From contig CAMLRO010000026.1 in NCBI GenBank assembly GCA_946482425.1, forward strand, positions 1 through 18,439: DNA of 18,439 nucleotides, written 5' to 3'. This document shows, in pieces, positions 1 to 8,476 of the stretch. The stretch is from an uncultured Lactobacillus sp. (lineage in GTDB: Bacteria; Bacillota; Bacilli; Lactobacillales; Lactobacillaceae). The notes under the pieces are model-generated. The model searched no databases and was not told where the DNA came from. It saw nothing but the letters and a program-made list of their open reading frames with translations. Position numbers and translations under genes: made by a program. Position 1 is the first letter of the stretch. Every line of letters begins with the position of its first letter.

Positions 1-28
1 TTCCAGTAAGTAGCGCATCTAAGCACCT

Positions 29-904
29 CTATTCTTTTGCATTATCCTTGATAAACTTTCTTAAAACATGTGCGACTCCATCTTCATTATTTGACTTGGT
101 TTTGACTTGTGCTAATTCTTTTATTGCAGGAACAGCATTTGCCATAGCCACCCCTGTTCCTGCATCTCTAATCATGCTGGCATCATTTAAATTATCGCCG
201 ATAGCAGCTACTTCTTCACGTTTAATACCTTTTTGACGTGCATAATCAAGAAGCGCAGGTCCTTTTTGTGCTTTAGCATCATTAATCTCAATATTCGCAG
301 CAGAGCTTGAAGTCACAACAACGTCACCTAAAGCATTGATTTCTTTTTTAGCTTGAGTAAAAGCAGTTTGTCCGCGTCCATCAAATGCAATAATTTTCAT
401 GATTTCAATCTTAGGATTTGTCAATAAGTGATCATAATCGTCTACTAAAGTCATGCTCAACATAGCATCACTACCTGCAGCAGTAGCTACTGCTTTTTTA
501 AAATTAGCCTTGGGATCAAGTAACATTAAGGAACGAGCCAAATTAACTATTCGTTTACTAGTATCCGTTGAGAAAATCTTTTCAGCAGTGACTAATTCAA
601 AATAAATATTATTTTTCCTAAGGATTTTTGAAATGAGGCTGGCTTTTTCATTTGGCAATTTATGCTTTACCTTTAAATTGGCATCTGCATCATAGACTAA
701 TGCACCATTAATGTTGATAAAGCCAGTTTTAAGACCATAATCATGCATGGTTTTACGAGATTGTCGTGGTGCACGTCCGGTTGCCACTAAAAATTCAATA
801 CCGTTTTTTTGTGCTGCATGAATTGCAGCGACATTTTTGTCCGAAATAGCCATATCACTGTTAAAAAGAGTTCCGTCTAAATCACAAGCTACTAATTTAA
901 TCAA
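29..904 (-). CDS. Cof-type HAD-superfamily hydrolase
   Basis: A 291-residue sugar-phosphatase-like hydrolase of the HAD superfamily, Cof/YidA subfamily, presumably cytoplasmic and Mg-dependent. The four HAD motifs are visible: DLDGT with nucleophile Asp8 and Asp10, ATGR with Thr42, Lys214 in the KGPALL stretch, and GDNLND with Asp237 and Asp241. The long insert between motifs II and III is the C2-type cap typical of Cof proteins. The start at 904 is supported by a strong GGAGGAGG site at about 917-926 on the minus strand. Members act on varied phosphosugars or on FMN and PLP, so the substrate cannot be told from sequence. The gene is divergent from ung. The 28 bases beyond its stop are too few to interpret. 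Confidence 0.93.
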   Translation of the reverse strand: MIKLVACDLDGTLFNSDMAISDKNVAAIHAAQKNGIEFLVATGRAPRQSRKTMHDYGLKTGFININGALVYDADANLKVKHKLPNEKASLISKILRKNNIYFELVTAEKIFSTDTSKRIVNLARSLMLLDPKANFKKAVATAAGSDAMLSMTLVDDYDHLLTNPKIEIMKIIAFDGRGQTAFTQAKKEINALGDVVVTSSSAANIEINDAKAQKGPALLDYARQKGIKREEVAAIGDNLNDASMIRDAGTGVAMANAVPAIKELAQVKTKSNNEDGVAHVLRKFIKDNAKE

Positions 905-1098
905 TGGTAAAATTACTCCTCCTCCAATTTTGCTGTTTAAATGATTATTTACATATTAACATATATGAAGAAAACCCTACCTTTAATCTTCATCAACTAC
1001 ACATGAAAATTAAGAGAAATTAAAAGTATTAATTGTCCCACTTTCATTATTAATTTCATGATAACATAAAAGTTAATGAAAGAGAGGCTGTTTAGGTA

Positions 1099-1794
1099 AT
1101 GAAAAAATTTATCGGGAACGACTGGGACGAAATATTAGCTCCAGTGTTTAAAAGTGAAAAGTATCAGCGATTACATGAATTTTTAAAAAAAGAATACGCG
1201 ACAAAGAAGATTTATCCTGATATGTATCATATTTTTACCGCTTTTAAGTTAACTTCATTTGCAAATACTAAAGTAGTCATTTTGGGACAGGATCCGTATC
1301 ATAATCCTGGTCAGGCAACAGGGATGAGTTTTTCAGTTAATCCCGGTGTAAAATTGCCACCTTCTCTGCAAAACATTTATAAAGAACTTTATGATGATGT
1401 GGGTTGTAGACCCGTCAATCATGGTTATTTAAAAAAATGGGCAGATCAGGGAGTTTTGCTATTAAATGCTGTTTTAACGGTCCCATACGGTCACGCAAAT
1501 GGTCACCAGGGAAAGGGCTGGGAAGAAGTGACTGATGCCGCAATTAAGGCATTAAGTGATCGCGGCAAAGTGGTCTTCATACTATGGGGTCGCTATGCTC
1601 AAAATAAAATCGTTTTGATTGACCAAGATAAAAACTTTGTGATTAAATCAGCTCATCCAAGTCCGTATTCCGCAGACAGAGGATTTTTTGGTTCAAGACC
1701 TTTTTCACGTTGCAACGAAGCACTAAAAAATTTTAACGAAATTCCCATTGATTGGCAGTTGCCGACCAAAGTTACACAAGCAGATTTAGCGTAG
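1099..1794 (+). CDS. ung: Uracil-DNA glycosylase, family 1
   Basis: Removes uracil from DNA as the first step of base excision repair. The 231 residues match the usual length for family 1. The water-activating motif GQDPYH lies at 63-68 with Asp65 as the general base, Phe78 in MSFS should stack on uracil, LLNAVLTV at 121-128 carries the uracil-reading Asn123, and HPSPYS at 186-191 carries His186. The residue after HPSP is normally Leu, the DNA-intercalating residue (Leu191 in E. coli), and is Tyr190 here. The ATG at 1099 is preceded by AGAGAGG at 1081-1087. Only 11 bases separate it from pta and the pta ribosome site overlaps the ung stop, so ung, pta and tsaE probably form one transcript. 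Confidence 0.97.
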   Translation: MKKFIGNDWDEILAPVFKSEKYQRLHEFLKKEYATKKIYPDMYHIFTAFKLTSFANTKVVILGQDPYHNPGQATGMSFSVNPGVKLPPSLQNIYKELYDDVGCRPVNHGYLKKWADQGVLLLNAVLTVPYGHANGHQGKGWEEVTDAAIKALSDRGKVVFILWGRYAQNKIVLIDQDKNFVIKSAHPSPYSADRGFFGSRPFSRCNEALKNFNEIPIDWQLPTKVTQADLA

Positions 1795-1805
1795 GTAGGA
1801 AATAA

Positions 1806-2804
1806 ATGAGCGTTTTTGATTTATTAAAAAATAAAGTACAAAAGTCACACAGAAAGTATCAGATTGTTTTTCCTGAAGGAGATGACCTCCGCATTTTAAA
1901 CGCAGCCAGCCAATTATCTTTGGATAATGTTGTCAAGCCCCTTTTATTAGGAAATTCTGCGAAGATTACTAGGTTGGTACAAGAACAAAATTTAACTTTT
2001 AGGGAGTTAGTAATAATTGATCCAGCTCACTATGAGAACAAGGCAGCTATGGTGCAGAGCTTTATCAATGCACGAGGGAAAAAAGTTGCCCCCACTGAAA
2101 TAGCAGAAATAGTAAAGGATCCAAATTATTTTGGCACTATGCTCGTTGAAATGGGTCTGGCTGACGGCATGGTCTCAGGAGCAACTCATTCGACTGCTGC
2201 AACGGTAAGACCGGCTTTGCAACTGATCCACACCGCTAAAGGAATGAAACGAGTTTCTGGCAGCTTTATTATGGAGCGGCACGATGAAAAATATATCTTT
2301 GCTGATTGTGCAATTAATCTAGATCCAGATAGCCAAACTTTAGCTGAAATTGCGTATCAGTCAGTTAAAACTGCACAAATGATTAATATTGATCCTAAAG
2401 TCGCATTTTTAAGCTTTTCAACTAAAGGTTCAGCCCAGGCAGATACGGTTACCAAAGTTGAACGAGCTGTAGAAATTTTTAAACAGCAACATCCAGATAT
2501 TCTTGCAGATGGTGAGTTACAATTTGATGCTGCTTTTGTGCCCGAAGTAGCTGCTAAAAAAGCTCCGGAATCTGTCATTAAGGGACGAGCAAATATTTTT
2601 ATTTTTCCTGAATTGCAATCCGGCAACATTTCTTATAAAATTGCTCAACGTCTAGGTAACTTTGCGGCTATTGGCCCTATCTTGCAGGGATTGCGCAAAC
2701 CTGTTAATGATCTTTCGCGCGGGGCAAATACGCAAGATGTTTATAATATTGCCGTTTTAACTGCTGCACAAGCACTAATAAGGGATGAAGAAAATGAAGC
2801 TTGA
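1806..2804 (+). CDS. pta: Phosphate acetyltransferase
   Basis: Interconverts acetyl-CoA and acetyl phosphate in the acetate pathway; in heterofermentative or pyruvate-dissipating metabolism it supplies ATP together with acetate kinase, which is not in this window. The 332 residues fit the short single-domain Pta of Gram-positives. Conserved blocks are ADGMVSGATHST (119-130), SFSTKGSA (203-210), FPELQSGNISYKIAQR (267-282) and GPILQGLRKPVNDLSRGA (290-307). The last contains Ser304-Arg305, matching the Ser-Arg pair near the active site of characterised Pta. The ribosome site AGGTAGGA at 1793-1800 overlaps the ung stop codon. The 3' end overlaps the start of tsaE. Confidence 0.96.
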   Translation: MSVFDLLKNKVQKSHRKYQIVFPEGDDLRILNAASQLSLDNVVKPLLLGNSAKITRLVQEQNLTFRELVIIDPAHYENKAAMVQSFINARGKKVAPTEIAEIVKDPNYFGTMLVEMGLADGMVSGATHSTAATVRPALQLIHTAKGMKRVSGSFIMERHDEKYIFADCAINLDPDSQTLAEIAYQSVKTAQMINIDPKVAFLSFSTKGSAQADTVTKVERAVEIFKQQHPDILADGELQFDAAFVPEVAAKKAPESVIKGRANIFIFPELQSGNISYKIAQRLGNFAAIGPILQGLRKPVNDLSRGANTQDVYNIAVLTAAQALIRDEENEA

Positions 2805-3267
2805 TGTCAATTCGACACAGGAAATGCAACATTTAGGTGCAGTTATAGCTCAAACTGCACAAGCCCATGATTTGTTACTGTTAAATGGTGATTTGGGAGC
2901 AGGTAAAACAACCTTAACTCAGGGTATTGGTCGCGAACTGGGAATTAAACGACCTGTGAAAAGTCCAACGTTTACCATCGTTAGAGAATACCCTGAGGCT
3001 AGACTTCCTTTATTTCATATGGATTTTTATCGTTTGGAAAATGATGATTTATCATCAATTGATTTAAGTGCTTATATGGCAGAACCCGGCCTGGTTGTGA
3101 TTGAATGGCCGGAAATTGTGCAAGAACAACTACCTGAAGAATATTTACAAATTATTATCAAAAGAGTAGATGATAGCTGGAATTCGACTAAGCGAGTAGT
3201 TGAATTCGTGCCAAAAGGCCGTAGGAATGAACAGTGGGCAGAAAAGATTATAGAAAAAGTAAGTTAA
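2794..3267 (+). CDS. tsaE: tRNA threonylcarbamoyladenosine biosynthesis ATPase TsaE
   Basis: P-loop ATPase that works with TsaB and TsaD in making the t6A modification at position 37 of ANN-decoding tRNAs. It has the Walker A motif GDLGAGKTT near residue 32, the family block SPTFTIVREY, the HMDFYRLE stretch and the IEWPE motif, all in TsaE order. I chose the ATG at 2794 (157 residues) because AGGG at 2781-2784 lies nine bases upstream. An in-frame ATG at 2785 would give 160 residues but leaves no room for a ribosome site. The gene overlaps pta by 11 bases, pointing to translational coupling. TsaB and TsaD are not in this window. Confidence 0.95.
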   Translation: MKLDVNSTQEMQHLGAVIAQTAQAHDLLLLNGDLGAGKTTLTQGIGRELGIKRPVKSPTFTIVREYPEARLPLFHMDFYRLENDDLSSIDLSAYMAEPGLVVIEWPEIVQEQLPEEYLQIIIKRVDDSWNSTKRVVEFVPKGRRNEQWAEKIIEKVS

Positions 3268-3295
3268 AAATAGGGTCTAAAAGGCCCTATTTTTT
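3266..3295. terminator. Bidirectional terminator between tsaE and the exonuclease gene
   Basis: A 12-bp stem (AAAAATAGGGTC against GGCCCTATTTTT, one G-U pair) with a TAAAA loop, flanked by A-runs on one side and T-runs on the other. It starts at the tsaE stop and lies just beyond the stop of the convergent exonuclease gene, so it can serve both. Confidence 0.9.
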
Positions 3296-3298
3296 ATG

Positions 3299-3832
3299 CT
3301 ATATTTGGTAAACCAAATTTTTCAGCGCTTCGTCACCATATTGTTTATCCTGCGCTATTAATATACCAGCACATGCTTCACTATCACTTAACGCATTATG
3401 GTGGTGCCATAATTCTACGCCAAGAGCATTTGAAACAGTGTCGAGTTTATGGTTAGGTAATTTGGGTTCAAATAACTTGCTGGTGCGTAAAGTATCAATA
3501 ACAAAATAGTGTGGTTCAGGTATATCATAGCGTGCCAAACTCTGCCTCATGACATTAGTATCAAAGCGGGCATTATGAGCCGTAACTAACATTCCCGGTT
3601 GATATAAATCCTTAATTTTAGGCCAAACTTCAGCCATCGTTGGGGCATCTTTGACATCTGCTGCAGTGATATCGTGAATTTGAATGTTGCGCGCATCAAA
3701 AGGCATTTGCGGATTAATTACCGTATAAAAACGATCTATAATTTGATTGTCCCGTACCATCACCAGTGCCAAAGAACAAGCACTCTCTGGATGCCGATTG
3801 GCTGTTTCAAAATCCATCGCGATGAAATTCAT
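3299..3832 (-). CDS. DnaQ-like DEDDh 3'-5' exonuclease (DNA polymerase III epsilon-like)
   Basis: A stand-alone exonuclease of 177 residues, probably acting in DNA repair or proofreading. All five DEDDh residues are visible: Asp7 and Glu9 in MDFET, Asp91 in HNARFD, and the HNALSD motif with His145 and Asp150. The start at 3832 has a GGAG site just upstream on the minus strand (about 3838-3842). The reading frame stays open further upstream to 4231, but that part overlaps murB, lacks homology to the family and is not credible. It is divergent from murB with 100 bases between and convergent with tsaE. It has no BRCT or helicase domain, so it is not DinG or PolC. Confidence 0.93.
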   Translation of the reverse strand: MNFIAMDFETANRHPESACSLALVMVRDNQIIDRFYTVINPQMPFDARNIQIHDITAADVKDAPTMAEVWPKIKDLYQPGMLVTAHNARFDTNVMRQSLARYDIPEPHYFVIDTLRTSKLFEPKLPNHKLDTVSNALGVELWHHHNALSDSEACAGILIAQDKQYGDEALKNLVYQI

Positions 3833-3854
3833 TTTATCTCCTTTAAATTTTAAT

Positions 3855-3899
3855 TTTAGTATAACATATGATGAAGCAATTAACTGAATGCGGTAAAAT
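3855..3899. promoter_or_regulatory. Divergent promoter region, exonuclease gene / murB
   Basis: On the plus strand TAAAAT at 3894-3899 is a reasonable -10 box for murB. On the minus strand TATACT (complement of 3858-3863) is a reasonable -10 box for the exonuclease gene. I could not find convincing -35 boxes for either, so this is a tentative call resting on spacing and the divergent layout. Confidence 0.35.
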
Positions 3900-3932
3900 A
3901 GTAAAAGATTAGTAAAAAAGGGGATTTTTGTT

Positions 3933-4832
3933 TTGAAATTAGCGGATTTAGCCCAAAATGGTATTGAAATAGAAAAGCAAGTTCCGCTTAGTAAGTACAC
4001 ATTTACTAAAACTGGCGGACCAGCTGCCTTTCTCGCCTTTCCTCGTAATGACAGTGAATTAAGGAAATTAGTAATTACTGCTAATGAAAATAATGTTCCC
4101 TTAACGGTAATAGGTAATGCTTCCAATTTAATTATTCGAGATGGTGGAATTGATGGTTTGGTTATAATTTTAACCAAGATGGAAAAAATAAAAGTTAAAG
4201 GAAATTGCGTTATTGCCCAAGCAGGAGCCACTATCGTTGATACGGCTTTTACTGCTGCTCATCATGGTCTAAGTGGTATGGAATTTGCAGCTGGAATACC
4301 AGGCAGTGTTGGTGGGGCAGTCTTCATGAATGCTGGTGCTTATGGAGGAGAAACTTGCAATGTAGTCCAAAATGTAAAAGTGCTGACACGAGCAGGCGAA
4401 TATAAAAATTATTCTCAAGCAGAAATGAAATTTTCCTACCGCCACTCTTTGGTGCAAGAAAATGGTGATATTGTAACAGAAGCAGCTTTTACGTTAAAAA
4501 ATGGAAATAAAAGGGAAATTTTGGCAAATATGAATTATCTCAACGCTTTGCGTAAGTATAAGCAGCCCCTAGAATATCCATCATGTGGGAGTGTTTTCAA
4601 GCGACCAGCTGGTCATTATGTTGGACCTATGATTATTCAGGCAGGACTTCAAGGAAAACAAATTGGTGGTGCTCAAGATTCAACTAAACATGCTGGTTTT
4701 ATCGTGAATAAAGGTGGAGCCACTGCTACAGATTACTTAAATTTAATTCATTTAATTCAAAAGAAAATCAAGTCAAGTTTTGGACTTGACTTACAAACAG
4801 AAGTTAGAATTATTGGTAAGCCCAATGATTAA
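3933..4832 (+). CDS. murB: UDP-N-acetylenolpyruvoylglucosamine reductase
   Basis: FAD enzyme that reduces UDP-GlcNAc-enolpyruvate to UDP-MurNAc with NADPH, the second committed step of peptidoglycan synthesis. The 299 residues fit the Gram-positive type II enzyme. The FAD-binding part has GNASNLIIRDGG (61-72) and GIPGSVGGAVFMNAGAYGGE (121-140). YRHS holds Arg170, CGSVFKRP holds the proton-donating Ser220, and the C-terminal TEVRIIG holds Glu290. The start is TTG at 3933 with AAGGGG at about 3918-3923; no in-frame ATG is nearby. A TTG start may lower expression. It is the first gene of an operon with cdaA, cdaR and glmM, 35 bases before cdaA. Confidence 0.97.
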   Translation: MKLADLAQNGIEIEKQVPLSKYTFTKTGGPAAFLAFPRNDSELRKLVITANENNVPLTVIGNASNLIIRDGGIDGLVIILTKMEKIKVKGNCVIAQAGATIVDTAFTAAHHGLSGMEFAAGIPGSVGGAVFMNAGAYGGETCNVVQNVKVLTRAGEYKNYSQAEMKFSYRHSLVQENGDIVTEAAFTLKNGNKREILANMNYLNALRKYKQPLEYPSCGSVFKRPAGHYVGPMIIQAGLQGKQIGGAQDSTKHAGFIVNKGGATATDYLNLIHLIQKKIKSSFGLDLQTEVRIIGKPND

Positions 4833-4867
4833 AGTATTATGTTTACACATAATGGGAAGGAGAATTT

Positions 4868-5713
4868 ATGCAAAATATTGGGACCCATATTTTTACTTGG
4901 AGCACCTTTTCAACAATTCTTGATATTCTAATTATCTGGTTTGTTGTTTATCACCTGGTGGTTTTGATCAGAGGAACAAAAGCTGTTCAACTGGCCAAGG
5001 GCATTGTGCTGATATTTCTTGTACGCATTATTGCTGGCATCTTGCAATTGCATGCTACTACCTGGTTAATTGATCAAATCGTTTCCTGGTCCGTAGTAGG
5101 TATTATAGTGATCTTTCAGCCAGAAATCAGACGTGGACTTGAACATTTGGGTCGTTTGCCTATTTTTGGTGGACGTGAGGACAGTGCTCGAGATGAATCA
5201 ATCAAATTTATTAATGAGCTTGATAAAGCTATTCAGTACATGTCAAAAAGAAGAATTGGAGCCTTGATTACAATTCAGCAGGAAACCGGTCTTGAAGATT
5301 ATATTGAAACTGGAATTAAGTTAAATGCAGATGTTACGGGGGAATTACTAATTAACATTTTTATTCCTAATACTCCGTTACATGATGGTGCGGTTATCAT
5401 CAACAATGATCATCAAATTGCAGTTGCTGCGGCCTATTTGCCACTTTCAGATAACAGTATGATTCCCAAAAGACTGGGAACACGCCATCGCGCCGCTGTA
5501 GGTATCTCCGAAGTGACGGATGCAATTACTGTAGTTGTTTCAGAGGAAACTGGAGGAGTTACAATTACCCGTAATGGTCGTTTTATGGTTGATTTAACTC
5601 GTGATGAATATCTAAAATATCTCAATGCAGAACTGGTTCCAAAGAAAAATGATAACGATAAGTGGTATCAAAAAATTATCCGCAAGCTCTGGAAGTGGGG
5701 TGCTGATCGATGA
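4868..5713 (+). CDS. cdaA: Membrane diadenylate cyclase CdaA (DacA)
   Basis: Makes cyclic di-AMP from two ATP, the essential messenger that controls potassium and osmolyte uptake in Firmicutes. The 281 residues start with three membrane segments (about 17-35, 40-60 and 66-83) followed by the cytoplasmic DAC domain. The catalytic DGA motif is at 173-175 and the RHR motif at 206-208, both intact, so the enzyme should be active. GGAAGGAG ends just before the ATG at 4868. It overlaps cdaR by four bases (ATGA), the usual coupling of cyclase and regulator. GlmM and CdaR, encoded downstream, are known binding partners of CdaA in Bacillus, Listeria and Lactococcus. Confidence 0.97.
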   Translation: MQNIGTHIFTWSTFSTILDILIIWFVVYHLVVLIRGTKAVQLAKGIVLIFLVRIIAGILQLHATTWLIDQIVSWSVVGIIVIFQPEIRRGLEHLGRLPIFGGREDSARDESIKFINELDKAIQYMSKRRIGALITIQQETGLEDYIETGIKLNADVTGELLINIFIPNTPLHDGAVIINNDHQIAVAAAYLPLSDNSMIPKRLGTRHRAAVGISEVTDAITVVVSEETGGVTITRNGRFMVDLTRDEYLKYLNAELVPKKNDNDKWYQKIIRKLWKWGADR

Positions 5714-6687
5714 GAGAATTTTGGAAAAAGTCTTGGTTTATTAAATTAGTGTCTTTGTTGATAGCTGTTTTACTGGTCATTTATATTAACTCTACTCAGG
5801 GCGGTTTTTTATCTCAAGGACAAGCAGAAAAAACAAGGCAAACTGCAAATAAAACCCAAACCATTAAGGTTCCCCTCCAAGTTTCGGTTGATACAGATAA
5901 GTATTATGTAGTTGGCTATCCTGAGAAAGTGAGCGTCACACTTGAAGGTTCAACTGCACTGGTTACTTCAACTGTTAATACCCAAAACTTCAGAGCCTAC
6001 ATTGATTTGACTAATAAAAGTATTGGCAAACATAACGTTAAAATTCATGTTAACGGTATTAACAGGCAAATATCTTATTCGATTAATCCTCGTAGTGTTG
6101 AAGTTGATATTCAAAGACGAAAATCTACTACAATGCCTATACAAATAGAGTATAATAAGAGTGCTGTTGCTCATGGCTATCAACTGGGTCACTCTAGTGT
6201 TTATCCGCAGCAGGTTGAGGTAACGGGAGCTCGTTCTGAAGTAGACCAAATTGACCAAATAGTAGCTAAAGTAGTTTTACCAAATGGGATCGACCACACT
6301 TATGAGCGGCAGGTCAATTTAATAGCCGAAGATCATAAAGGCAGGCAACTAAACGTAGTCATTGATCCCGCAACGGCTAAAGTATCAATTCCCGTTACAA
6401 CGGCCAAAAAAGCGGTTAAAATAAAGCTTGAGCCAGAACATGAGAAAATGAATAAAATATATTCTCTAACTGCTAAAACTAAGTATGTTACTTTATATGG
6501 TAGTGAAGAAGACTTGGCTAAGGTGAAGCATTTAAAAGTTCCGGTCGACCTGGGAACTATTACAACTTCTACTACCAAAACAATTACTTTTAATTTACCT
6601 GATGGGGTTGTGAGATCAAATCCCAGGCAGATTACTGTTGATGTAAAAGTGGAAAATACAAACGATTCAAAAAATAAAAATAATTAA
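5710..6687 (+). CDS. cdaR: CdaA regulatory protein CdaR (YbbR domains)
   Basis: Membrane-anchored extracytoplasmic protein that modulates CdaA. A single hydrophobic segment at about residues 8-28 (FWKKSW then a Leu/Val/Ile run) anchors it, and the rest is a polar chain of YbbR-type beta domains. I count about three: roughly 50-135, 140-230 and 235-320. The Bacillus protein is longer, near 480 residues, so this is a short version at 325. The start overlaps the cdaA stop. Its C-terminus (TNDSKNKNN) is a short polar tail. Function rests on the context and the YbbR pattern. Confidence 0.92.
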   Translation: MREFWKKSWFIKLVSLLIAVLLVIYINSTQGGFLSQGQAEKTRQTANKTQTIKVPLQVSVDTDKYYVVGYPEKVSVTLEGSTALVTSTVNTQNFRAYIDLTNKSIGKHNVKIHVNGINRQISYSINPRSVEVDIQRRKSTTMPIQIEYNKSAVAHGYQLGHSSVYPQQVEVTGARSEVDQIDQIVAKVVLPNGIDHTYERQVNLIAEDHKGRQLNVVIDPATAKVSIPVTTAKKAVKIKLEPEHEKMNKIYSLTAKTKYVTLYGSEEDLAKVKHLKVPVDLGTITTSTTKTITFNLPDGVVRSNPRQITVDVKVENTNDSKNKNN

Positions 6688-6707
6688 GATAGAAAGGTTG
6701 TTTACTA

Positions 6708-8060
6708 ATGTTGAAATATTTTGGCACTGATGGTGTACGTGGGGTGGCTAATCAAGATTTGTCTCCAGAAATGGCTTTTAAACTGGGTCGTGATGGTGGT
6801 TATGTTTTAACCAAAAATAAAGCTAAGGAAGAGCAGGCAAAAGTTTTAGTTTCTCGTGATACCAGAATTTCGGGGCAAATGTTGGAATACGCTTTGATAT
6901 CCGGACTTCTTTCCGTTGGGATTGAAGTTTTAGAAGTTGGTGTAATTACTACCCCTGGTTTGTCATACTTAGTCCGCGCTCAGGGCGCTGATGCCGGTGT
7001 TCAAATTTCCGCTTCACATAATCCTGTGGATGATAACGGTATTAAATTTTTTGGTAGTGATGGTTTGAAATTGTCAGACGAAATGGAAGGCGAAATTGAA
7101 AAACTAATTGATGCTCCAGAAGATAATTTGCCTAGACCTTCTGCTAAAGGATTGGGTTCAGTCACTGACTTTCATGAAGGCAGTGCCAAATATTTGCAAT
7201 TTATTGAAAATACTATTCCCGAGGACCTTAGTGGTATCAAAGTGGTTATTGATGGTGCTAACGGTGCTGCCAGCAGTTTGATTTCGCGGTTATTTGCGGA
7301 TTGCGGCGTTGATTTCACTACTATTGCTACTCATCCTGATGGCTTGAATATTAATGATCATGTTGGTGCTACTCATACCAAAAAACTGCAGGAAGAAGTG
7401 GTAAAGCAAGGCGCACAACTTGGCCTTGCATTTGACGGTGATGCTGATCGCTGCATTGCTGTTGATGAAAATGGTCACGAAGTTGATGGAGACCACATCA
7501 TGTATATTCTGGGCAGCTATATGGAAGATGGCGGCCGACTAAAAAAAGATACCATTGTCACTACTGTAATGAGTAATCTGGGTTTTACTAAGGCATTACA
7601 AAGGCGTGGTATTAAAAATGTTCGTACTCAAGTTGGCGACAGGTATGTTTCAGAAGAAATGCGGGCACATGGCTATAATTTAGGTGGAGAGCAGTCAGGT
7701 CATGTTATCATGAGTGATTATCATAATACAGGTGACGGAATGTTGACTGGCTTGCATCTAATGTTGGTAATGAAAAGAACTGGAAAAAGTTTGACAGAAT
7801 TATTGACTGATTTTAAGGAATATCCTCAGTGTCTCGTTAATGTTCCGGTTAAAGATAAAAAATCTTGGAAAGAGCACCAACCAATTTTAGACGTCATTAA
7901 AGAGGTTGAAAATGAAATGGGTGATGAAGGACGGGTATTAGTTCGTCCTTCCGGTACACAATCGCTTTTGCGGGTGATGGCTGAAGGACCTACTCAAGAG
8001 GAAACTGACGCTTACGTTAAAAGAATAACCGATGTAGTGGAAGCAGAAATGGGCATATAA
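6708..8060 (+). CDS. glmM: Phosphoglucosamine mutase
   Basis: Turns glucosamine-6-phosphate into glucosamine-1-phosphate for UDP-GlcNAc synthesis. The 450 residues are full length. FGTDGVRG is at 5-12, the phosphoserine loop ISASHNP holds Ser103, the metal loop DGDADR is at 243-248, GEQSGH at 327-332 reads the sugar and RPSGTQ at 413-418 binds phosphate. In lactobacilli the last motif often reads GTQS where others have GTEP. It closes the murB-cdaA-cdaR operon, 20 bases after cdaR, with AAAGG upstream. In other Firmicutes GlmM binds CdaA and inhibits it, which links wall-precursor flux to c-di-AMP level. Confidence 0.97.
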   Translation: MLKYFGTDGVRGVANQDLSPEMAFKLGRDGGYVLTKNKAKEEQAKVLVSRDTRISGQMLEYALISGLLSVGIEVLEVGVITTPGLSYLVRAQGADAGVQISASHNPVDDNGIKFFGSDGLKLSDEMEGEIEKLIDAPEDNLPRPSAKGLGSVTDFHEGSAKYLQFIENTIPEDLSGIKVVIDGANGAASSLISRLFADCGVDFTTIATHPDGLNINDHVGATHTKKLQEEVVKQGAQLGLAFDGDADRCIAVDENGHEVDGDHIMYILGSYMEDGGRLKKDTIVTTVMSNLGFTKALQRRGIKNVRTQVGDRYVSEEMRAHGYNLGGEQSGHVIMSDYHNTGDGMLTGLHLMLVMKRTGKSLTELLTDFKEYPQCLVNVPVKDKKSWKEHQPILDVIKEVENEMGDEGRVLVRPSGTQSLLRVMAEGPTQEETDAYVKRITDVVEAEMGI

Positions 8061-8107
8061 ATAAATTAAACTCACTGTGTCTTTGAGTTAGAAAGCAGTT
8101 AAACAGT

Positions 8108-8155
8108 AATAAGACCCTCAAATTTATGGCTATTTGAGGGTCTTATTTTATCTTT
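8108..8155 (+). terminator. Terminator of the murB-cdaA-cdaR-glmM operon
   Basis: A perfect 16-bp stem (8108-8123 against 8132-8147) with an 8-base loop, followed by a T-rich stretch. The stem core GACCCTCAAAT resembles the end sequence of the IS-like remnants at 8302 and 11118, so the hairpin may itself be of IS-end origin. Confidence 0.93.
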
Positions 8156-8299
8156 TTACTCTTTTTCTATGTTGGCCGGCGTGACATATCTGCTGCTGTA
8201 TTACTTGGTTTTAAATGCTTGCCAAAGAGATATTTAGCAGTTGATACTTTCACAAAATTACAGTTTAACATTGATGAAGGTGAATCTAAAATTTCATAA
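8138..8299 (+). pseudogene. Possible remnant of a gene tail
   Basis: A frame open from 8138 to the stop at 8297-8299 reads a hydrophobic part (IFLLFFYVG) followed by RRDISAAVLLGFKCLPKRY and a polar end. It lacks a start codon and a ribosome site. The translation looks protein-like, but I do not recognise it, and random AT-rich DNA could give it. It ends three bases before the IS-like end at 8302, as expected if an insertion cut the gene. Confidence 0.25.
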
Positions 8300-8301
8300 A
8301 A

Positions 8302-8476
8302 TGATATGAACCCCAAATTTAGGACAAATTTGGGGGTTATTTTTATGACTAAATTATCTAAACAAGATAAAATTGAAATCTATCATCTTTGGCATGATTA
8401 TCAAATCGGTTCTACTGAGTTAAGTCAGCATTATCGGATTGGCAGATCTAATATTGGTTACTTGTTAGCTTTAATT
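8302..8476 (+). mobile_element. Truncated left end of an IS3-like element with orfA fragment
   Basis: The segment begins TGATATGAACCCCAAATTT, an IS-end-like sequence, with a hairpin CCCCAAATTT / AAATTTGGGG (8311-8335) followed by TTATTTTT. An ATG at 8345 then opens a frame reading MTKLSKQDKIEIYHLW, with a helix-turn-helix (TELSQHYRIGRSNIGYLL). This matches the N-terminus of orfA of IS150-type IS3-family transposases in lactobacilli. The frame loses similarity after LLALI and stops at 8492-8494 after 49 residues. OrfB and the right end are missing, so the element is dead. The end hairpin may have served to block read-in transcription. Family assignment is by recall of the orfA pattern. Confidence 0.75.

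Noticed and set aside
966..1000. ATGAAGA / TCTTCAT inverted repeat between the first HAD gene and ung
   Set aside because: Seven-bp arms with a 15-base loop and no T-run; too weak for a terminator and no known operator matches.
3833..4231. N-terminal extension of the exonuclease frame on the minus strand
   Set aside because: It overlaps murB, lies upstream of a clear GGAG-ATG start at 3832, and the extra residues do not belong to the DEDDh family.
4836..4853. Inverted repeat ATTATG / CATAAT between murB and cdaA
   Set aside because: Only 6-bp AT-rich arms, no T-run, inside an operon; likely chance.
5968..6578. Antisense open frames inside cdaR
   Set aside because: They are shadows of the cdaR codons, with no ribosome sites or recognisable domains.
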